64,000 bases of DNA from assembly GCF_001592125.1 (NCBI RefSeq), contig NZ_BCWI01000012.1:1-64000 (forward strand), read 5' to 3'. Shown piece by piece: positions 52,511 through 64,000 of the stretch. Source of the stretch: Microbacterium hominis NBRC 15708 (GTDB lineage Bacteria > Actinomycetota > Actinomycetes > Actinomycetales > Microbacteriaceae). Below the pieces are notes generated by a model. It saw only the letters and a list, made by a program, of their open reading frames with translations. It was not told the DNA's origin and made no database searches. Made by a program: the position numbers and the translations under genes. Position 1 is the stretch's first letter; every line of letters starts with the position of its first letter.

Positions 52511-52744
52511 GCGGCACGACGGGGAAGGAGGGTGGTCGGTCCCAGAGCGAGCGCCTCGGTAGATGGTGGACACGTCGCTGCGGGTGGCGAAGGGGCCCAC
52601 CCTACTCGACATCGTCGAACCATATCCCTCTCCGTGGCACTCGGTATCGATCACCGCTTTCGTCGTGCATGCGGATCTCTCCTGCATCCCAGGGTGCGTC
52701 GACCGGACGGATGCAATATCCGTCGAGAGCGGCGGATGCGGTGA
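52511..52744. other. Intergenic stretch, nothing convincing
   Basis: With 52276-52445 this leaves more than 300 bases without a supported gene apart from the tRNA copy. A 61-codon plus-strand frame at 52563-52748 exists but has no ribosome site and no recognisable character. Confidence 0.5.
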
Positions 52745-52912
52745 CTAACGCAGCAAGATGATGTGTGCTGCGGCGGCCAGCCATGCTGGGACTTCGCGGA
52801 TGACAGTGCTCACGATGAAGACAGCGAGCAGTGGCAGCCCGACGAGGACAATCATCGAGAGACTCATGACGATCGCGGGAGTTGCTGAATGTGTCTGGGG
52901 TCGGCCGCTCAT
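52745..52912 (-). CDS. 55-residue membrane protein
   Basis: Short minus-strand ORF with a polar N-terminus (MSGRPQTHSATPA), a hydrophobic helix (IVMSLSMIVLVGLPLLAVFI) and a second weaker one (WLAAAAHIILL). One or two membrane helices are predicted. No relatives recognised. Upstream of its start there is a GTGAGCAG purine run. Confidence 0.45.
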   Translation of the reverse strand: MSGRPQTHSATPAIVMSLSMIVLVGLPLLAVFIVSTVIREVPAWLAAAAHIILLR

Positions 52913-53004
52913 CTGCTCACGCTAGCCTGCTGTGTTCAACGGTCACAATGGTTGCTGTTCTCACGGATGGAGCTGTGGACACCTCCCAGTTCGGCACCTC
53001 CACC

Positions 53005-53037
53005 CACTCGTGTGACGGTGGCACCGTCGCACGAGTG
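53005..53037 (-). terminator. Hairpin downstream of the mntR gene
   Basis: CACTCGTGTGACGGT (53005-53019) pairs with ACCGTCGCACGAGTG (53023-53037), 15 bp with one mismatch and a 3-base loop, about 85 bases after the mntR stop. Probable terminator of the CaCA-mntR operon. Confidence 0.55.
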
Positions 53038-53120
53038 CAGTTCATTGAGGACCCTGCGCGGTAGCAGGTCGTGGCCGTGATAGACGGGGGTCAGACGCGC
53101 GACGAGACGTCGAGAAGGGC

Positions 53121-53825
53121 TCAGCGTGGCCGGTCGCGCTCTTCGGCCTCGCCGCTGTCGGCCGCAACGACTCGTACGTGTGCGGCGGCTTCGGCCGTCA
53201 GCTCGCGCCGGTCGTCTCCGATCGTGACGACGAGGGCGCCGGCGGCGGGCGAGTGGTGGATGACGGTCAGGGTCGTACCAAGGACGATGCGTTTGTCGGT
53301 GAGGTAGCGCAGCACGTCGGCATGGCGGTCGGAGATGCGGATCACCGTGACGCGTTCTCCCGTCGCGACCTGCGTGAGAAGCCGCGAGTCCACGGTGGCG
53401 ACGGATCCGTCGCGGGCCGGTATCGGGTCGCCGTGCGGATCGAACCTCGGGTGGCCGAGCACCTCGTCCATGCGATCCAGGACGAGGTCGGACACCGCGT
53501 GCTCGAGGCGGTTGGCCTCGTCGTGCACCTGGTCCCAGGTGAGCCCGAGCCGTTCGGTCAGGTAGGTCTCGATGATGCGGTGCCGACGTACGATCTCGAC
53601 GGCGACCGTGCGACCCGCGTCGCTGAGGGCGATCGAGCCGTAGGGCTCGTAGGCGATGAGGCCGTCGCGGGCGAGCTTCTTCAGGTTCGCCGACACGGTC
53701 GACGCGGTGACGCCCAGGGCGGCGGCCATCTCCGTCGTGGATGCGGACGTTCCCGGCCACTCGTGGGCCTTCCAGATGAGGGTCAGATAGTCCTCGGCCA
53801 TGCGGCTCACGACGGGTTTCGACAT
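53121..53825 (-). CDS. mntR: DtxR/MntR-family metal-dependent repressor
   Basis: A 234-residue regulator. The winged helix (about 1-65) includes STTEMAAALGVTASTVSANL. The dimerisation/metal domain follows, with HRIIETYLTERLGLTWDQVH, EANRLEHAVSDLVLDRMDEV and the usual Asp/Glu/His ligands. A C-terminal FeoA/SH3-like domain is from about 160. It should repress in the presence of Mn(II) or Fe(II). The ATG at 53825 is used; 53834 is an alternative. It follows the CaCA exchanger by 10 bp in one operon under a Mn riboswitch, which favours manganese. Confidence 0.88.
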   Translation of the reverse strand: MSKPVVSRMAEDYLTLIWKAHEWPGTSASTTEMAAALGVTASTVSANLKKLARDGLIAYEPYGSIALSDAGRTVAVEIVRRHRIIETYLTERLGLTWDQVHDEANRLEHAVSDLVLDRMDEVLGHPRFDPHGDPIPARDGSVATVDSRLLTQVATGERVTVIRISDRHADVLRYLTDKRIVLGTTLTVIHHSPAAGALVVTIGDDRRELTAEAAAHVRVVAADSGEAEERDRPR

Positions 53826-53835
53826 TCCCGTCATC

Positions 53836-55098
53836 CTAGGCAGTCGCGCGTTGCGGGGGGAGGGATGCCGCATCCGACGTGCGCGCCGACGGTCGACGGA
53901 ACGGAGCCGAGAGCGTGACCAGGAGGTGTCGGCGGTGCACGAACAGCACCACGATCGCGGCGGACGCCTGGATCGCGCTCAGCACGTAGCGGCCGCCGGT
54001 GTCGGTCACGAAGAACTGCACCGCGAACAGCGCCGCCAAAGACAGGGCCGACCAGAGGTGGAAGCGCAGCGCGAGGATGATCGCGACGCCGAGGAGGGTC
54101 TGGGTCGCCGTCAGGACGAACTCTTCGACCTGGCGGGCATCGAGGGCGAGGGCGAGGTCTCCGCCGCCGAAGAAGTGGGCGATGGGGAGCGATCCGACCA
54201 GCAGGCTCCATTGGTTCACCTTCGACGCGATCAACGTGCCGATCGCGGCTGCCCCCATGCCGCGAAGAGCGAACATCACGGCGATGATGAACTCCGGCGC
54301 TTCCGAAGCGAGGGGAGCAAGCCACTGGACGAGGAAGTAGCTGTCGATTCCGAGCGTGCTGCCCGACGCGACGAGCGCCTCGGCGAACGGCTCGGCGCAG
54401 GCGAGGATGATCGCCGCCGACACGACGAACAATCCGACGACGCTGGCGCGCCGAGCTCGCCTCGGCAGATCGACGATGAGCGCGGCCGCGCCGACGAACT
54501 CCTCCTCGCCGTCGGACGGGACCTGCCCGGCGCGCCAGAGGTACGCGATGAACACGGCGATCAGGACGACGCCGAACCAGATCGGGATGGCGCCCAGGAG
54601 CGGAATCGCGAAAGCCGTGAGGGCGAGGAGTGCGAGGAAGCCGATGTCGAGGCGACTCTCCGACGGCAACGCGAGGAATCGCGGCGCCCGGGAGCCGGTC
54701 CTGCGCGCGGCCCGGCTCGCGACGACGATCCCGACGATGACCACGAGCGGCCACCCGAAGCCGAGCAGCAGCCGGTTCGATCCGGTCATGTTCGCGGCGG
54801 CGAACGGAAGGTAGGCGGCATCCGACCCGGAGCGGAACGCGTAGTAGAGGTCCACCGCGTATTCGGGCAGCACCGCGATGAGGGCGAGGATGGCGATGGC
54901 GAGCGCTCCGGAGATGTCCTTCTGCGCCGCTTCGGCGGCCCACGCGAGAAGGAATGCGGCGGCGACCACGGCAGAGCCGAAGATGAGCATGTCGAGCACG
55001 GGCACGGTGTGGATGCCGGTCATGCGCAAGCCGATGGCCGGGGCGGCGATCGCGAGGCATACCGTGATCCGCAGGATGAGGGCAGGGGGCATCATCGT
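53836..55098 (-). CDS. CaCA-family cation exchanger, probable Mn(II) exporter
   Basis: A 420-residue membrane protein with about ten helices in two halves. The alpha repeats carry the family acidic motifs LPEYAVDLYYAF in the first half and ASEAPEFIIAVMF in the second, which bind the cation in Na+/Ca2+ exchangers. The ATG at 55098 follows GGAAAGACG. Reading further upstream would enter the riboswitch. Control by a yybP-ykoY element and the adjacent mntR point to manganese efflux rather than calcium exchange. Such CaCA proteins are known members of that riboswitch regulon. Confidence 0.85.
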   Translation of the reverse strand, partial: TMMPPALILRITVCLAIAAPAIGLRMTGIHTVPVLDMLIFGSAVVAAAFLLAWAAEAAQKDISGALAIAILALIAVLPEYAVDLYYAFRSGSDAAYLPFAAANMTGSNRLLLGFGWPLVVIVGIVVASRAARRTGSRAPRFLALPSESRLDIGFLALLALTAFAIPLLGAIPIWFGVVLIAVFIAYLWRAGQVPSDGEEEFVGAAALIVDLPRRARRASVVGLFVVSAAIILACAEPFAEALVASGSTLGIDSYFLVQWLAPLASEAPEFIIAVMFALRGMGAAAIGTLIASKVNQWSLLVGSLPIAHFFGGGDLALALDARQVEEFVLTATQTLLGVAIILALRFHLWSALSLAALFAVQFFVTDTGGRYVLSAIQASAAIVVLFVHRRHLLVTLSAPFRRPSARTSDAASLPPQRATA

Positions 55099-55138
55099 CT
55101 TTCCGTCGGGGCGACCGAGGAAGGACCACGGCCGCGAC

Positions 55139-55265
55139 AAAGGGCCGAAGGTCTCGTTCGCCTCGAGAGTCGAGGTGCTGCGCCGGACGGATCATCGTGA
55201 TCGTCAGCATGTCGACGCAGACGCGCCCGCAGAGCCGGGCGGAACTACTCCCCTTCGCCCCTGAG
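55139..55265 (-). ncRNA. yybP-ykoY manganese riboswitch
   Basis: Read on the minus strand, it begins CTCAGGGGCGAAGGGGAGTA (55265 downward), holding the hallmark GGGGAGUAG segment. It ends ACGAGACCTTCGGCCC (to about 55142), holding the hallmark AGACCUU-GCC segment. The two ends pair as P1 (GGGCGAAG with CTTCGGCCC, one bulge). The long GC-rich middle gives the remaining stems. It lies 40 bases before the CaCA exchanger start. This class senses Mn2+ and turns on exporters. Confidence 0.8.
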
Positions 55266-55456
55266 CCTTCCCGTCGCGCCGCGGGTGTGTCCACGGGCAC
55301 CTGAGAGTTGGACGCGTCACACACGTTCGCACGGGGTGCGGGTGTGACGCCCGCGCGGCGTCGGCGGGTGGTCGGCGGTGGGCCGCAGTCGATAGTGTGG
55401 GGGCGTCGACACCGCGCATCGCGGTGCGACGGCCCGGCCCAGAGGTGGCTCCCGTC

Positions 55457-55493
55457 GTGCGGGGGTTTCAGGTTCGAATCCTGTCGCCGGCAC
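55457..55493 (+). pseudogene. tRNA 3'-half remnant
   Basis: GCGGGGGTTTCAGGTTCGAA and onward to CGCCGGCAC looks like the T arm (TTCGAAT loop) and acceptor 3' strand of a tRNA, about 31 of 36 bases matching tRNA-Thr. No matching 5' half (GCCGGCG) is found upstream. It ends exactly where the next gene's GTG begins. Possibly the right boundary of the accessory strip. Confidence 0.6.
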
Positions 55494-56150
55494 GTGTCTC
55501 AGCCGCAACCCACGCCCGCGACCGCATGGGCGACCTCGTCGCCCGAGCGGGTGGCGGACGTGCTCGCGCAGACGTCCGCGCGGTGGTGGCTCTCGGGCGG
55601 GGCGGCACTCGACCGCTGGCTCGGAGAGACCATTCGCCCGCGCACGAACCTCGACGCGAGCACGACGGCGCGCGAGCTCCCGGCCCTGATCGCCGCGCTT
55701 CCCGACGGCCACAGCGTGTGGGTGTCGGGCGACGAGGGCGAGTTCGTGCCGTGGGAGCGGATCGCCGCGGATGCGGACGTGCAGCGGGTGCTCGTGCACG
55801 ATGACGCGCGGGGGCAGTGGCTGCTGCGACTCAACGTGGAGGACGGCTCGGACCGGGCGTGGCTGTACCGTCGCGACTCGCGCCTGCAGCTGCCGTGGGA
55901 TGCGGCGGTCCTCGACCTGGACGGCATCCCCACGGGAGCTCCGGAGGTGCAGCTCGTGTGGAAGGCGCTGCGTCCGCGGCCGGAGGACGACCTCGACAAG
56001 GATGCCGTGCTGCCCCACCTGTCGGAGGAGAAACGGTCCTGGTGGCAGCGGGCCATCCTCACCATCCATCCCCACTCCACCTGGGCGATCCACGTGCGCA
56101 GTCCGCTGACCCCGGCCAAATCCAGCTGGAACCGGGGGCGGGCCGTCTAG
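55494..56150 (+). CDS. Nucleotidyltransferase-like protein
   Basis: A 218-residue cytoplasmic protein resembling aminoglycoside/lincosamide-type nucleotidyltransferases. WWLSGGAALDRWLGETIRPR recalls the GGxAxDxxxG...R motif. TNLDAST follows where the family has a His-x-Asp-x-Asp metal motif, so one acidic ligand appears lost and activity is uncertain. The GTG at 55494 directly abuts a tRNA 3' remnant. Its end overlaps the convergent lysR gene by 4 bp. Confidence 0.65.
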   Translation: MSQPQPTPATAWATSSPERVADVLAQTSARWWLSGGAALDRWLGETIRPRTNLDASTTARELPALIAALPDGHSVWVSGDEGEFVPWERIAADADVQRVLVHDDARGQWLLRLNVEDGSDRAWLYRRDSRLQLPWDAAVLDLDGIPTGAPEVQLVWKALRPRPEDDLDKDAVLPHLSEEKRSWWQRAILTIHPHSTWAIHVRSPLTPAKSSWNRGRAV

Positions 56151-57091
56151 TCCTCGAGCGGTCGCCGGTCGGGCTCTGCGGGGTGACCCGGCTCGTACTC
56201 GCCGGAGGTCACGGCGGTGAGCACGAGTGAGCGGAACCAGCGCTGCGCCGGCGTGAGGCTCGCCTCGCGCCGGCTGTAGAGGGCGACCGGGGAGCTCTGC
56301 GCAGGCCACGGCAACTCGGCGATCCGCAGCTCGGGGAACCAGCCGCAGAAGACCTCGGCGACGTGTCGGGGCAGCAGCACGACGAGGTCGGTGGCGGAGA
56401 GCACCGCCGGGACGGTGGCGTACTCGACGACGCTGAGCGCGACCTGGTCGATCAGGCCCTGCTCGGCCAGCGACTGCTCGGGGAAGATGTGCCCGCCGCG
56501 CGAGGAGACCTGCACGAAGCGTCGCCCGGCGAACATGTCCGCACCCGTCTCAGGGAGCGGGTGGGAGTGCGAGGAGAGGGCGACGTACTCGACGCTGCGC
56601 ACCCGCGAGCGCCACAGCCGCGCGCTCACGAGGTGCGAGACGGAGATGGCGACATCGACGGTGCCCCGCACCAGCTCGTGCTCGACGTGGTCGGCGTCGA
56701 CGCGCTCCACGCGCAGCCGCGGATGAGCGGCGGCCCGCTCGAGGCTCGCCATGATCGGCGGCAGGAACGTCTGCTCACCGATCGAGGTGAGCCCCAATGC
56801 CAGTTCTCCGCTGAAGGATGCCGGATCGAACACGTCGGCCTCGCTCACGGCCGCGTCGATCTGCGCCAGCGCCTCGTGCAGCGGCGCGAACAACGCGGTC
56901 GCACGCGCGGTGGGCACCATCGCGTTCGCCTCGCGTCGGAAGAGCACATCGCCGAAGCGCTCGCGCAGGCGGGCGAGCGTGTAGCTGACCGTCGGCTGCG
57001 TCACGTGCAGCCGGTCGGCGGTGGCCGTCAGACTGCGCAGCTCGTACAGCACGACGAACGTGCGCAACTGGTTCAGGTCGGGAAGCGACAT
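56147..57091 (-). CDS. LysR-type regulator of the protocatechuate operon
   Basis: A 314-residue LTTR. The N-terminal winged helix (about 1-65) includes LRSLTATADRLHVTQPTVSY. The effector-binding domain runs from about 92 to 300. Divergent from the ligJ operon, it is the expected activator, probably responding to a pathway intermediate such as protocatechuate or a muconate-type acid. A perfect T-N11-A palindrome overlaps its own start codon, which suggests autorepression. Ends in a Pro/Arg-rich tail. Confidence 0.88.
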   Translation of the reverse strand: MSLPDLNQLRTFVVLYELRSLTATADRLHVTQPTVSYTLARLRERFGDVLFRREANAMVPTARATALFAPLHEALAQIDAAVSEADVFDPASFSGELALGLTSIGEQTFLPPIMASLERAAAHPRLRVERVDADHVEHELVRGTVDVAISVSHLVSARLWRSRVRSVEYVALSSHSHPLPETGADMFAGRRFVQVSSRGGHIFPEQSLAEQGLIDQVALSVVEYATVPAVLSATDLVVLLPRHVAEVFCGWFPELRIAELPWPAQSSPVALYSRREASLTPAQRWFRSLVLTAVTSGEYEPGHPAEPDRRPLED

Positions 57092-57159
57092 CTATAGAGG
57101 ATATCGATAGATGTCTTACGCAGAATCTATTGGACCGCAGTGACGGCGCTGACTACCGT
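57088..57159 (+). promoter_or_regulatory. LysR box and ligJ operon promoter
   Basis: ACATCTAT (57088-57095), 11 bases, ATAGATGT (57107-57114): a perfect 8-bp-arm palindrome with T-N11-A at its centre. A further ATCTAT half-site (57125-57130) abuts a TTGGAC -35 (57130-57135), which is 18 bases before a TACCGT -10 (57154-57159). This is the usual LTTR recognition site plus activation site. Confidence 0.7.
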
Positions 57160-57195
57160 CGCTGTAAGGCAACATCCGAACGGCGAGGTCCAGCG

Positions 57196-58224
57196 TTGAT
57201 CATCGACATCCACGGCCACTACACGACGGCACCGGCACAGCTGGGCGCCTGGCGCGACCTGCAGATCGCCTTCGCGGCCGGCGAGGGGGCGGAGCCGGAC
57301 CCGGCCGCGCTGCGGATCTCCGACGACGACATCCGCGAGACGATCGAGGCGAACCAGCTGCGGCTCATGGACGAGCGCGGCAGCGACGTCACGGTGTTCA
57401 GCCCGCGGGCGTCGTTCATGGCGCACCACATCGGCGACGCGACGGTGAGCGCCACGTGGGCGCGCATCTGCAACGACCTCTGCGCGCGCGTGAGCGCGCT
57501 CTTCCCCGACCGGTTCCTGATGGGGGCCATGCTGCCGCAGTCGCCCGGGGTCGACCCGGCGACGACGATCGACGAGCTCACCCGGGCCGTGGAAGAGCTC
57601 GGCGCGGTGACCGTCAACCTCAATCCCGATCCGTCGGGCGGGCGGTGGGACGCGCCGCCGCTCACCGACCGCTCCTGGTATCCGCTGTACGAGAAGCTCG
57701 TCGAGTTCGAGATCCCGGCGATGATCCACGTGTCCACGTCGTGCAAGCCCCAGTTCCACACGACCGGAGACCACTACCTCGGCGCCGACACGACGGCGTT
57801 CATGCAGCTGCTGAAGGGCGACCTCTTCCGCGACTTCCCCGACCTCACCTTCGTGATCCCGCACGGCGGCGGCGCCGTGCCCTATCACTGGGGCCGTTTC
57901 CGGGGCCTCGCCATGGCGCTGGGCAAGCCCGAGCTCGAGGAGCACCTCCTCGGCAACGTGCTCTTCGACACGTGCGTCTACCACCAGCCCGGCATCGACC
58001 TGCTCACCCGCGTCGTGCCGACCGAGAACATCCTCTTCGCGAGCGAGATGATCGGCGCCGTCCGCGACGTCGACCCGCGCACAGGCCACTACTTCGACGA
58101 CACCCGGCGCTACGTGGATGCCACGCCCACCCTGACCGCGCCGCAGCGGGAGCAGGTCTTCGAGGGCAACGCGCGCCGCGTCTACCCCCGCATCGATCGG
58201 GCCCTCGCGGCCCGCGGTCTCTGA
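57196..58224 (+). CDS. ligJ: 4-oxalomesaconate hydratase (LigJ-type amidohydrolase)
   Basis: A 342-residue amidohydrolase-superfamily enzyme hydrating 4-oxalomesaconate to 4-carboxy-4-hydroxy-2-oxoadipate in the protocatechuate 4,5-cleavage pathway. The N-terminal metal motif [18 protein letters not shown] and [17 protein letters not shown] are LigJ-like. The TTG at 57196 with GAGGT upstream was chosen because the metal motif must lie at the very N-terminus; no ATG or GTG lies between. First gene of the operon. Confidence 0.9.
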   Translation: MIIDIHGHYTTAPAQLGAWRDLQIAFAAGEGAEPDPAALRISDDDIRETIEANQLRLMDERGSDVTVFSPRASFMAHHIGDATVSATWARICNDLCARVSALFPDRFLMGAMLPQSPGVDPATTIDELTRAVEELGAVTVNLNPDPSGGRWDAPPLTDRSWYPLYEKLVEFEIPAMIHVSTSCKPQFHTTGDHYLGADTTAFMQLLKGDLFRDFPDLTFVIPHGGGAVPYHWGRFRGLAMALGKPELEEHLLGNVLFDTCVYHQPGIDLLTRVVPTENILFASEMIGAVRDVDPRTGHYFDDTRRYVDATPTLTAPQREQVFEGNARRVYPRIDRALAARGL

Positions 58225-58234
58225 AAGGCACCCC

Positions 58235-58927
58235 ATGCGTCTGAACGATCTCGGACTGGTCCGCACCGTCATCGACCGCCCCGATCCCGCCGACGTCGAG
58301 CGGCTCTCGCACTTCGGCGTCGCGACCGTCCACGAGGCGATGGGGCGGGTCGGGCTGCTGCGCCCCTACATCCGCCCCGTCTACACGGGCGCGACGCTGT
58401 GCGGTCCGGCGGTCACCGTGCTGCTGCAACCGGGCGACAACTGGATGTTCCACGTCGCGGCCGAGCAGGTGCGGCCCGGTGACGTCATCGCCGCCGGCTG
58501 CACCACCGAGAGCGAGGACGGATTCTTCGGCGAGCTGCTGGCGACCTCGCTCGCCGCCCGCGGCTGCGCCGGCCTGGTGATCGACGGCGGCGTGCGCGAC
58601 GTCGCCGACCTCGAGCGGATGGACTTCCCGGTCTTCTCCCGCGCCATCAACGCCAAGGGCACCGTGAAGGCGACGCTGGGCTCCGTCAACGTCCCGGTGG
58701 TCGTCGCCAACGCCCTCGTCAATCCGGGCGACGTCATCGTCGCGGACGTCGACGGCGTCGTCGTCGTCCCGCGGGCGCTGGTCGGCGCGGTGGCCGACGC
58801 CGCGGCCGCCCGCGAGGCCAACGAGGAGAGCAAGCGGCAGCGGTTCCGCGACGGCGTCCTGGGGCTCGACCTGTACGGGATGCGCGAGCCGCTGGCCGCG
58901 GCCGGCCTGGAATACGTGGAGGACTGA
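58235..58927 (+). CDS. ligK: 4-carboxy-4-hydroxy-2-oxoadipate aldolase (LigK)
   Basis: A 230-residue RraA-like class II aldolase that splits CHA into pyruvate and oxaloacetate, the last step of the pathway. [13 protein letters not shown] lies near the start, [20 protein letters not shown] and [17 protein letters not shown] hold the active Arg and Asp, and [13 protein letters not shown] follows. Start ATG 10 bp after ligJ, with AAAGGC before it. Confidence 0.92.
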   Translation: MRLNDLGLVRTVIDRPDPADVERLSHFGVATVHEAMGRVGLLRPYIRPVYTGATLCGPAVTVLLQPGDNWMFHVAAEQVRPGDVIAAGCTTESEDGFFGELLATSLAARGCAGLVIDGGVRDVADLERMDFPVFSRAINAKGTVKATLGSVNVPVVVANALVNPGDVIVADVDGVVVVPRALVGAVADAAAAREANEESKRQRFRDGVLGLDLYGMREPLAAAGLEYVED

Positions 58928-58930
58928 GAG

Positions 58931-62202
<3,272 letters not shown>

Positions 62203-62206
<4 letters not shown>

Positions 62207-63177
62207 CCCTCGCCCGCGTCGGTCTCGGCTGCATGCCGCTCAGCCACGCCTACGGGGTCGCGCCGCCCGTGGAGGACGGCGTCGCGTTCGTGCGGCACGC
62301 GCTGGATGCCGGGGCCGCCTTCCTCGACACCGCGACGCTCTACGGCGGCGGACGCAACGAGGAGCTCGTCGGTCGCGCCATCGCGGGACGTCGCGACGAG
62401 GTGCTGCTGGCGAGCAAGGGGGGCATGGCGATCGTCGACGGCGTGAAGCGGATCGACGGACGCCCCGAGACCCTCCGCGCCCAGGTGGATGCGTCGCTGC
62501 GCCGGCTCGGGGTCGATCACATCGACCTGTACTACCTGCATCGGTGGGACAAGTCGGTGCCGATCGGGGAGAGCGTGCACGCCCTCGCCGGCGCCGTCGC
62601 GAGCGGCAAGATCGGCGCCATCGGGCTGTCGGAGGTGTCGGTCGCGCGGTTGCGCGAAGCGCAGCAGGCGGCGCCCATCGCCGCGGTGCAGAACGAGTAC
62701 TCGCTGTGGAGCCGCAACCCGGAGCTCGGGATGCTGCAGGCCACACAGGAGGACGGGATCGTCCTGGTGGCCTTCTCGCCGGTCGCTCGCGGCTTCCTCG
62801 CCGATGCGATCCGCGACCCCGACCTCCTGCCCGACGGCGACATCCGCCGCGCGATGCCCCGCTTCCAGGGGGAGAACTGGTCGGCCAACGCCGCGCTCCT
62901 GCCGGCGTGGCGGCGCCTCGCCGCCGAGAGCGGATACACGCCGGCCCAGCTCGCGCTGGCGTGGGTGCTCTCGCGCGGCCCGCACGTCGTGGCGATCCCG
63001 GGGACGACGCGTGCGGACCATCTGCGCGACAACCTCGATGCGGCCGACCTCCGCATCGCCCCCGACATCCTCGACCGTGCGAGCGCGCTGATCGACACCG
63101 CGACCGTCGCGGGGGCGCGGTACAACGACCGCGGCGCGGCAGAGGTGGATGCCGAGACGTTCGAGGATGCCGCGTGA
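62203..63177 (+). CDS. Aldo/keto reductase
   Basis: A 324-residue NADPH-dependent oxidoreductase with the AKR barrel. FLDTATLYGGGRNEELVGRA holds the catalytic Asp and Tyr, LLASKGGM the Lys, and IDLYYLHRWD the His region. GTTRADHLRDNLDAADL is the cofactor site. Coupled to ligC and to the next gene by 4-bp overlaps, so it is an operon member. It may act on a related methoxylated or aldehyde aromatic, or on a side product; this step is not part of the textbook pathway. Confidence 0.88.
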
Positions 63178-63881
63178 AGGCGATCTCGTCGATGGCGACC
63201 CGGCAGGTGCTCGCCGACCTCGCCGCCGCGGCGGAGGCGGCCGGTCTGCCGGCCGTGGAGCTCGAGTCCGTCGGCGGAGTGGATGCCGGGCGCCGCGTCG
63301 CGGCGGGGGAGAGGGTCGACCTCGTGTTCCTGGCGGACGACGCGTTGCGCGCACTCGCGCGGGACGGCCATGTGCGCGCCGACACGGTGACGCCGCTGCT
63401 GCTGTCCCACGTGGCGGTGGCCGTCCGCGCACCCGAGGATGCCGTCGCCGTCGCGACTGGTCAGCCCGCCTTCGACGACCTCGCGGCGCTGCGTGACGCG
63501 CTGCGCGGGGCGCGGCGGATCGGCTACTCGACCGGTCCGAGCGGCGCGGCCCTCGTGGCGCTGATCGCCGAACTGGGACTCGACGACGAGCTGCGCGATC
63601 GCCTCGTCCAGGCGCCGCCCGGCATCCCCGTCGCCCGCCTGCTGCGCGAACGCCGCGTCGACCTCGGCTTCCAGCAGGCGAGCGAGCTCGTCGGCGAGCG
63701 AGGAGTGCGTCTGCTCGGCGCCCTGCCCGCCGCCGTCGCCATCGACACCGTGTTCTCCGGTGCGGTCGCCACCGCCGCGACCGCCCCCGAGGACGCCGCC
63801 GCGGTGCTCGCCGCCTTCGGCGATGACGCCGCCGCCGCCCTCATCGTGTCGCACGCCTTCGACGTCCCCGGCGGGCCCTGA
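63174..63881 (+). CDS. Cytoplasmic periplasmic-binding-fold protein (ModA-like)
   Basis: A 235-residue protein resembling molybdate/extracellular solute-binding proteins (type II binding fold): LVFLADDALRALARDGHVRA, LLLSHVAVAVRAPEDAVAVA, RRIGYSTGPSGAALVALIAE. There is no signal peptide, so it should stay in the cytoplasm. Relatives occur inside gallate/protocatechuate 4,5-cleavage clusters, and it could be the keto-enol tautomerase or a small-acid sensor that the cluster otherwise lacks; this is speculation. GTG start overlapping the reductase stop (GTGA). Confidence 0.65.
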   Translation: MKAISSMATRQVLADLAAAAEAAGLPAVELESVGGVDAGRRVAAGERVDLVFLADDALRALARDGHVRADTVTPLLLSHVAVAVRAPEDAVAVATGQPAFDDLAALRDALRGARRIGYSTGPSGAALVALIAELGLDDELRDRLVQAPPGIPVARLLRERRVDLGFQQASELVGERGVRLLGALPAAVAIDTVFSGAVATAATAPEDAAAVLAAFGDDAAAALIVSHAFDVPGGP

Positions 63882-63891
63882 GCGGCGCGCC

Positions 63892-64000
63892 TCACACCGC
63901 ATGCACCGTCGCGGTCGCCCCGGTCGCGACGGCCCGCGCGACGGCATCCATCACCGCGAGGTTCCGGGCGCCCTCGCGCGCACTGACGAGAGGCTCCGTC
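63892..64000 (-). CDS. Gfo/Idh/MocA-type oxidoreductase, C-terminal end only (partial)
   Basis: Only the last 35 codons are in the window. The reading, SAREGARNLAVMDAVARAVA and then TGATATVHAV before the stop at 63892-63894, is the standard C-terminal helix of Gfo/Idh/MocA dehydrogenases (GLxxLxxxxAxxxSAxxG). It is convergent with the lig operon. The rest lies beyond position 64000. Confidence 0.6.
   Translation of the reverse strand, partial: TEPLVSAREGARNLAVMDAVARAVATGATATVHAV

Noticed and set aside
52563..52748. 61-codon plus-strand ORF
   Set aside because: No ribosome site and an unconvincing composition; it runs into the opposing 55-residue membrane ORF.
55430..55494. Complete tRNA ending at 55493
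   Set aside because: The T arm and acceptor 3' strand look good, but no 5' acceptor, D arm or anticodon arm can be built upstream.

Overview
The window is high-GC DNA (roughly 70 percent by eye) from an actinobacterium, most probably a Microbacteriaceae member close to Microbacterium. The pointers are a CarD–IspDF–CysS–RlmB order, a GlnR-type regulator, a MutT1-type Nudix/phosphatase fusion, a SenX3/RegX3 pair, many GTG starts and many promoters that place the start codon at or next to the transcription start.

Bases 1-32645 are mostly chromosomal core. A pst phosphate-uptake operon (minus strand) faces an operon of a basic Ala/Lys-rich protein, a Pls-like single-module peptide synthetase and an M1 aminopeptidase. 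Then come a phosphopantetheinyl transferase, mutT1, ppk, a GlnR-like regulator, small membrane proteins, a nitrobindin-like protein, YgfZ, a FUSC-like membrane protein, a methyltransferase, gpm, phoU, senX3-regX3, a lipoprotein, carD, ispDF, a GNAT protein, cysS, rlmB, a DUF4032 protein, a UgpC-type ABC ATPase and a DsbA-like protein without active-site cysteines. Two-unit or three-unit PHO boxes lie before pstS, the gene at 4610, ppk and phoU, so phosphate import, polyphosphate synthesis and probably the peptide synthetase look like one PhoP/RegX3 regulon.

Bases 32680-48614 are a compact 15.9-kb prophage in tRNA-Thr(UGU), bounded by a 40-bp direct repeat. Integrase and repressor are read rightward. 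Everything else is one leftward run: replication initiator (with an iteron and DnaA-box origin inside its own gene), HNH, terminase, portal, an Acb2-like anti-CBASS protein, a protease-capsid fusion, connectors, tail tube, a short tape measure, tail proteins, a sigma-like protein and an excisionase-like protein. I see no lysis gene and no tail fibre.

Bases 48649-55493 are an accessory strip carrying three further decayed copies of tRNA 3' halves. Between them lie small probable immunity genes: two DUF4265 paralogues, a frameshifted Tdi1/DUF1851-like gene and a HEAT-repeat protein. A Mn-homeostasis operon follows (yybP-ykoY riboswitch, CaCA exchanger, MntR-like repressor).

Bases 55494-64000 hold a nucleotidyltransferase-like gene and a LysR-controlled operon for protocatechuate 4,5-cleavage: ligJ, ligK, ligI, a fused ligAB, ligC, an aldo/keto reductase and a cytoplasmic periplasmic-binding-fold protein. 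The window ends inside a minus-strand Gfo/Idh/MocA-type gene.
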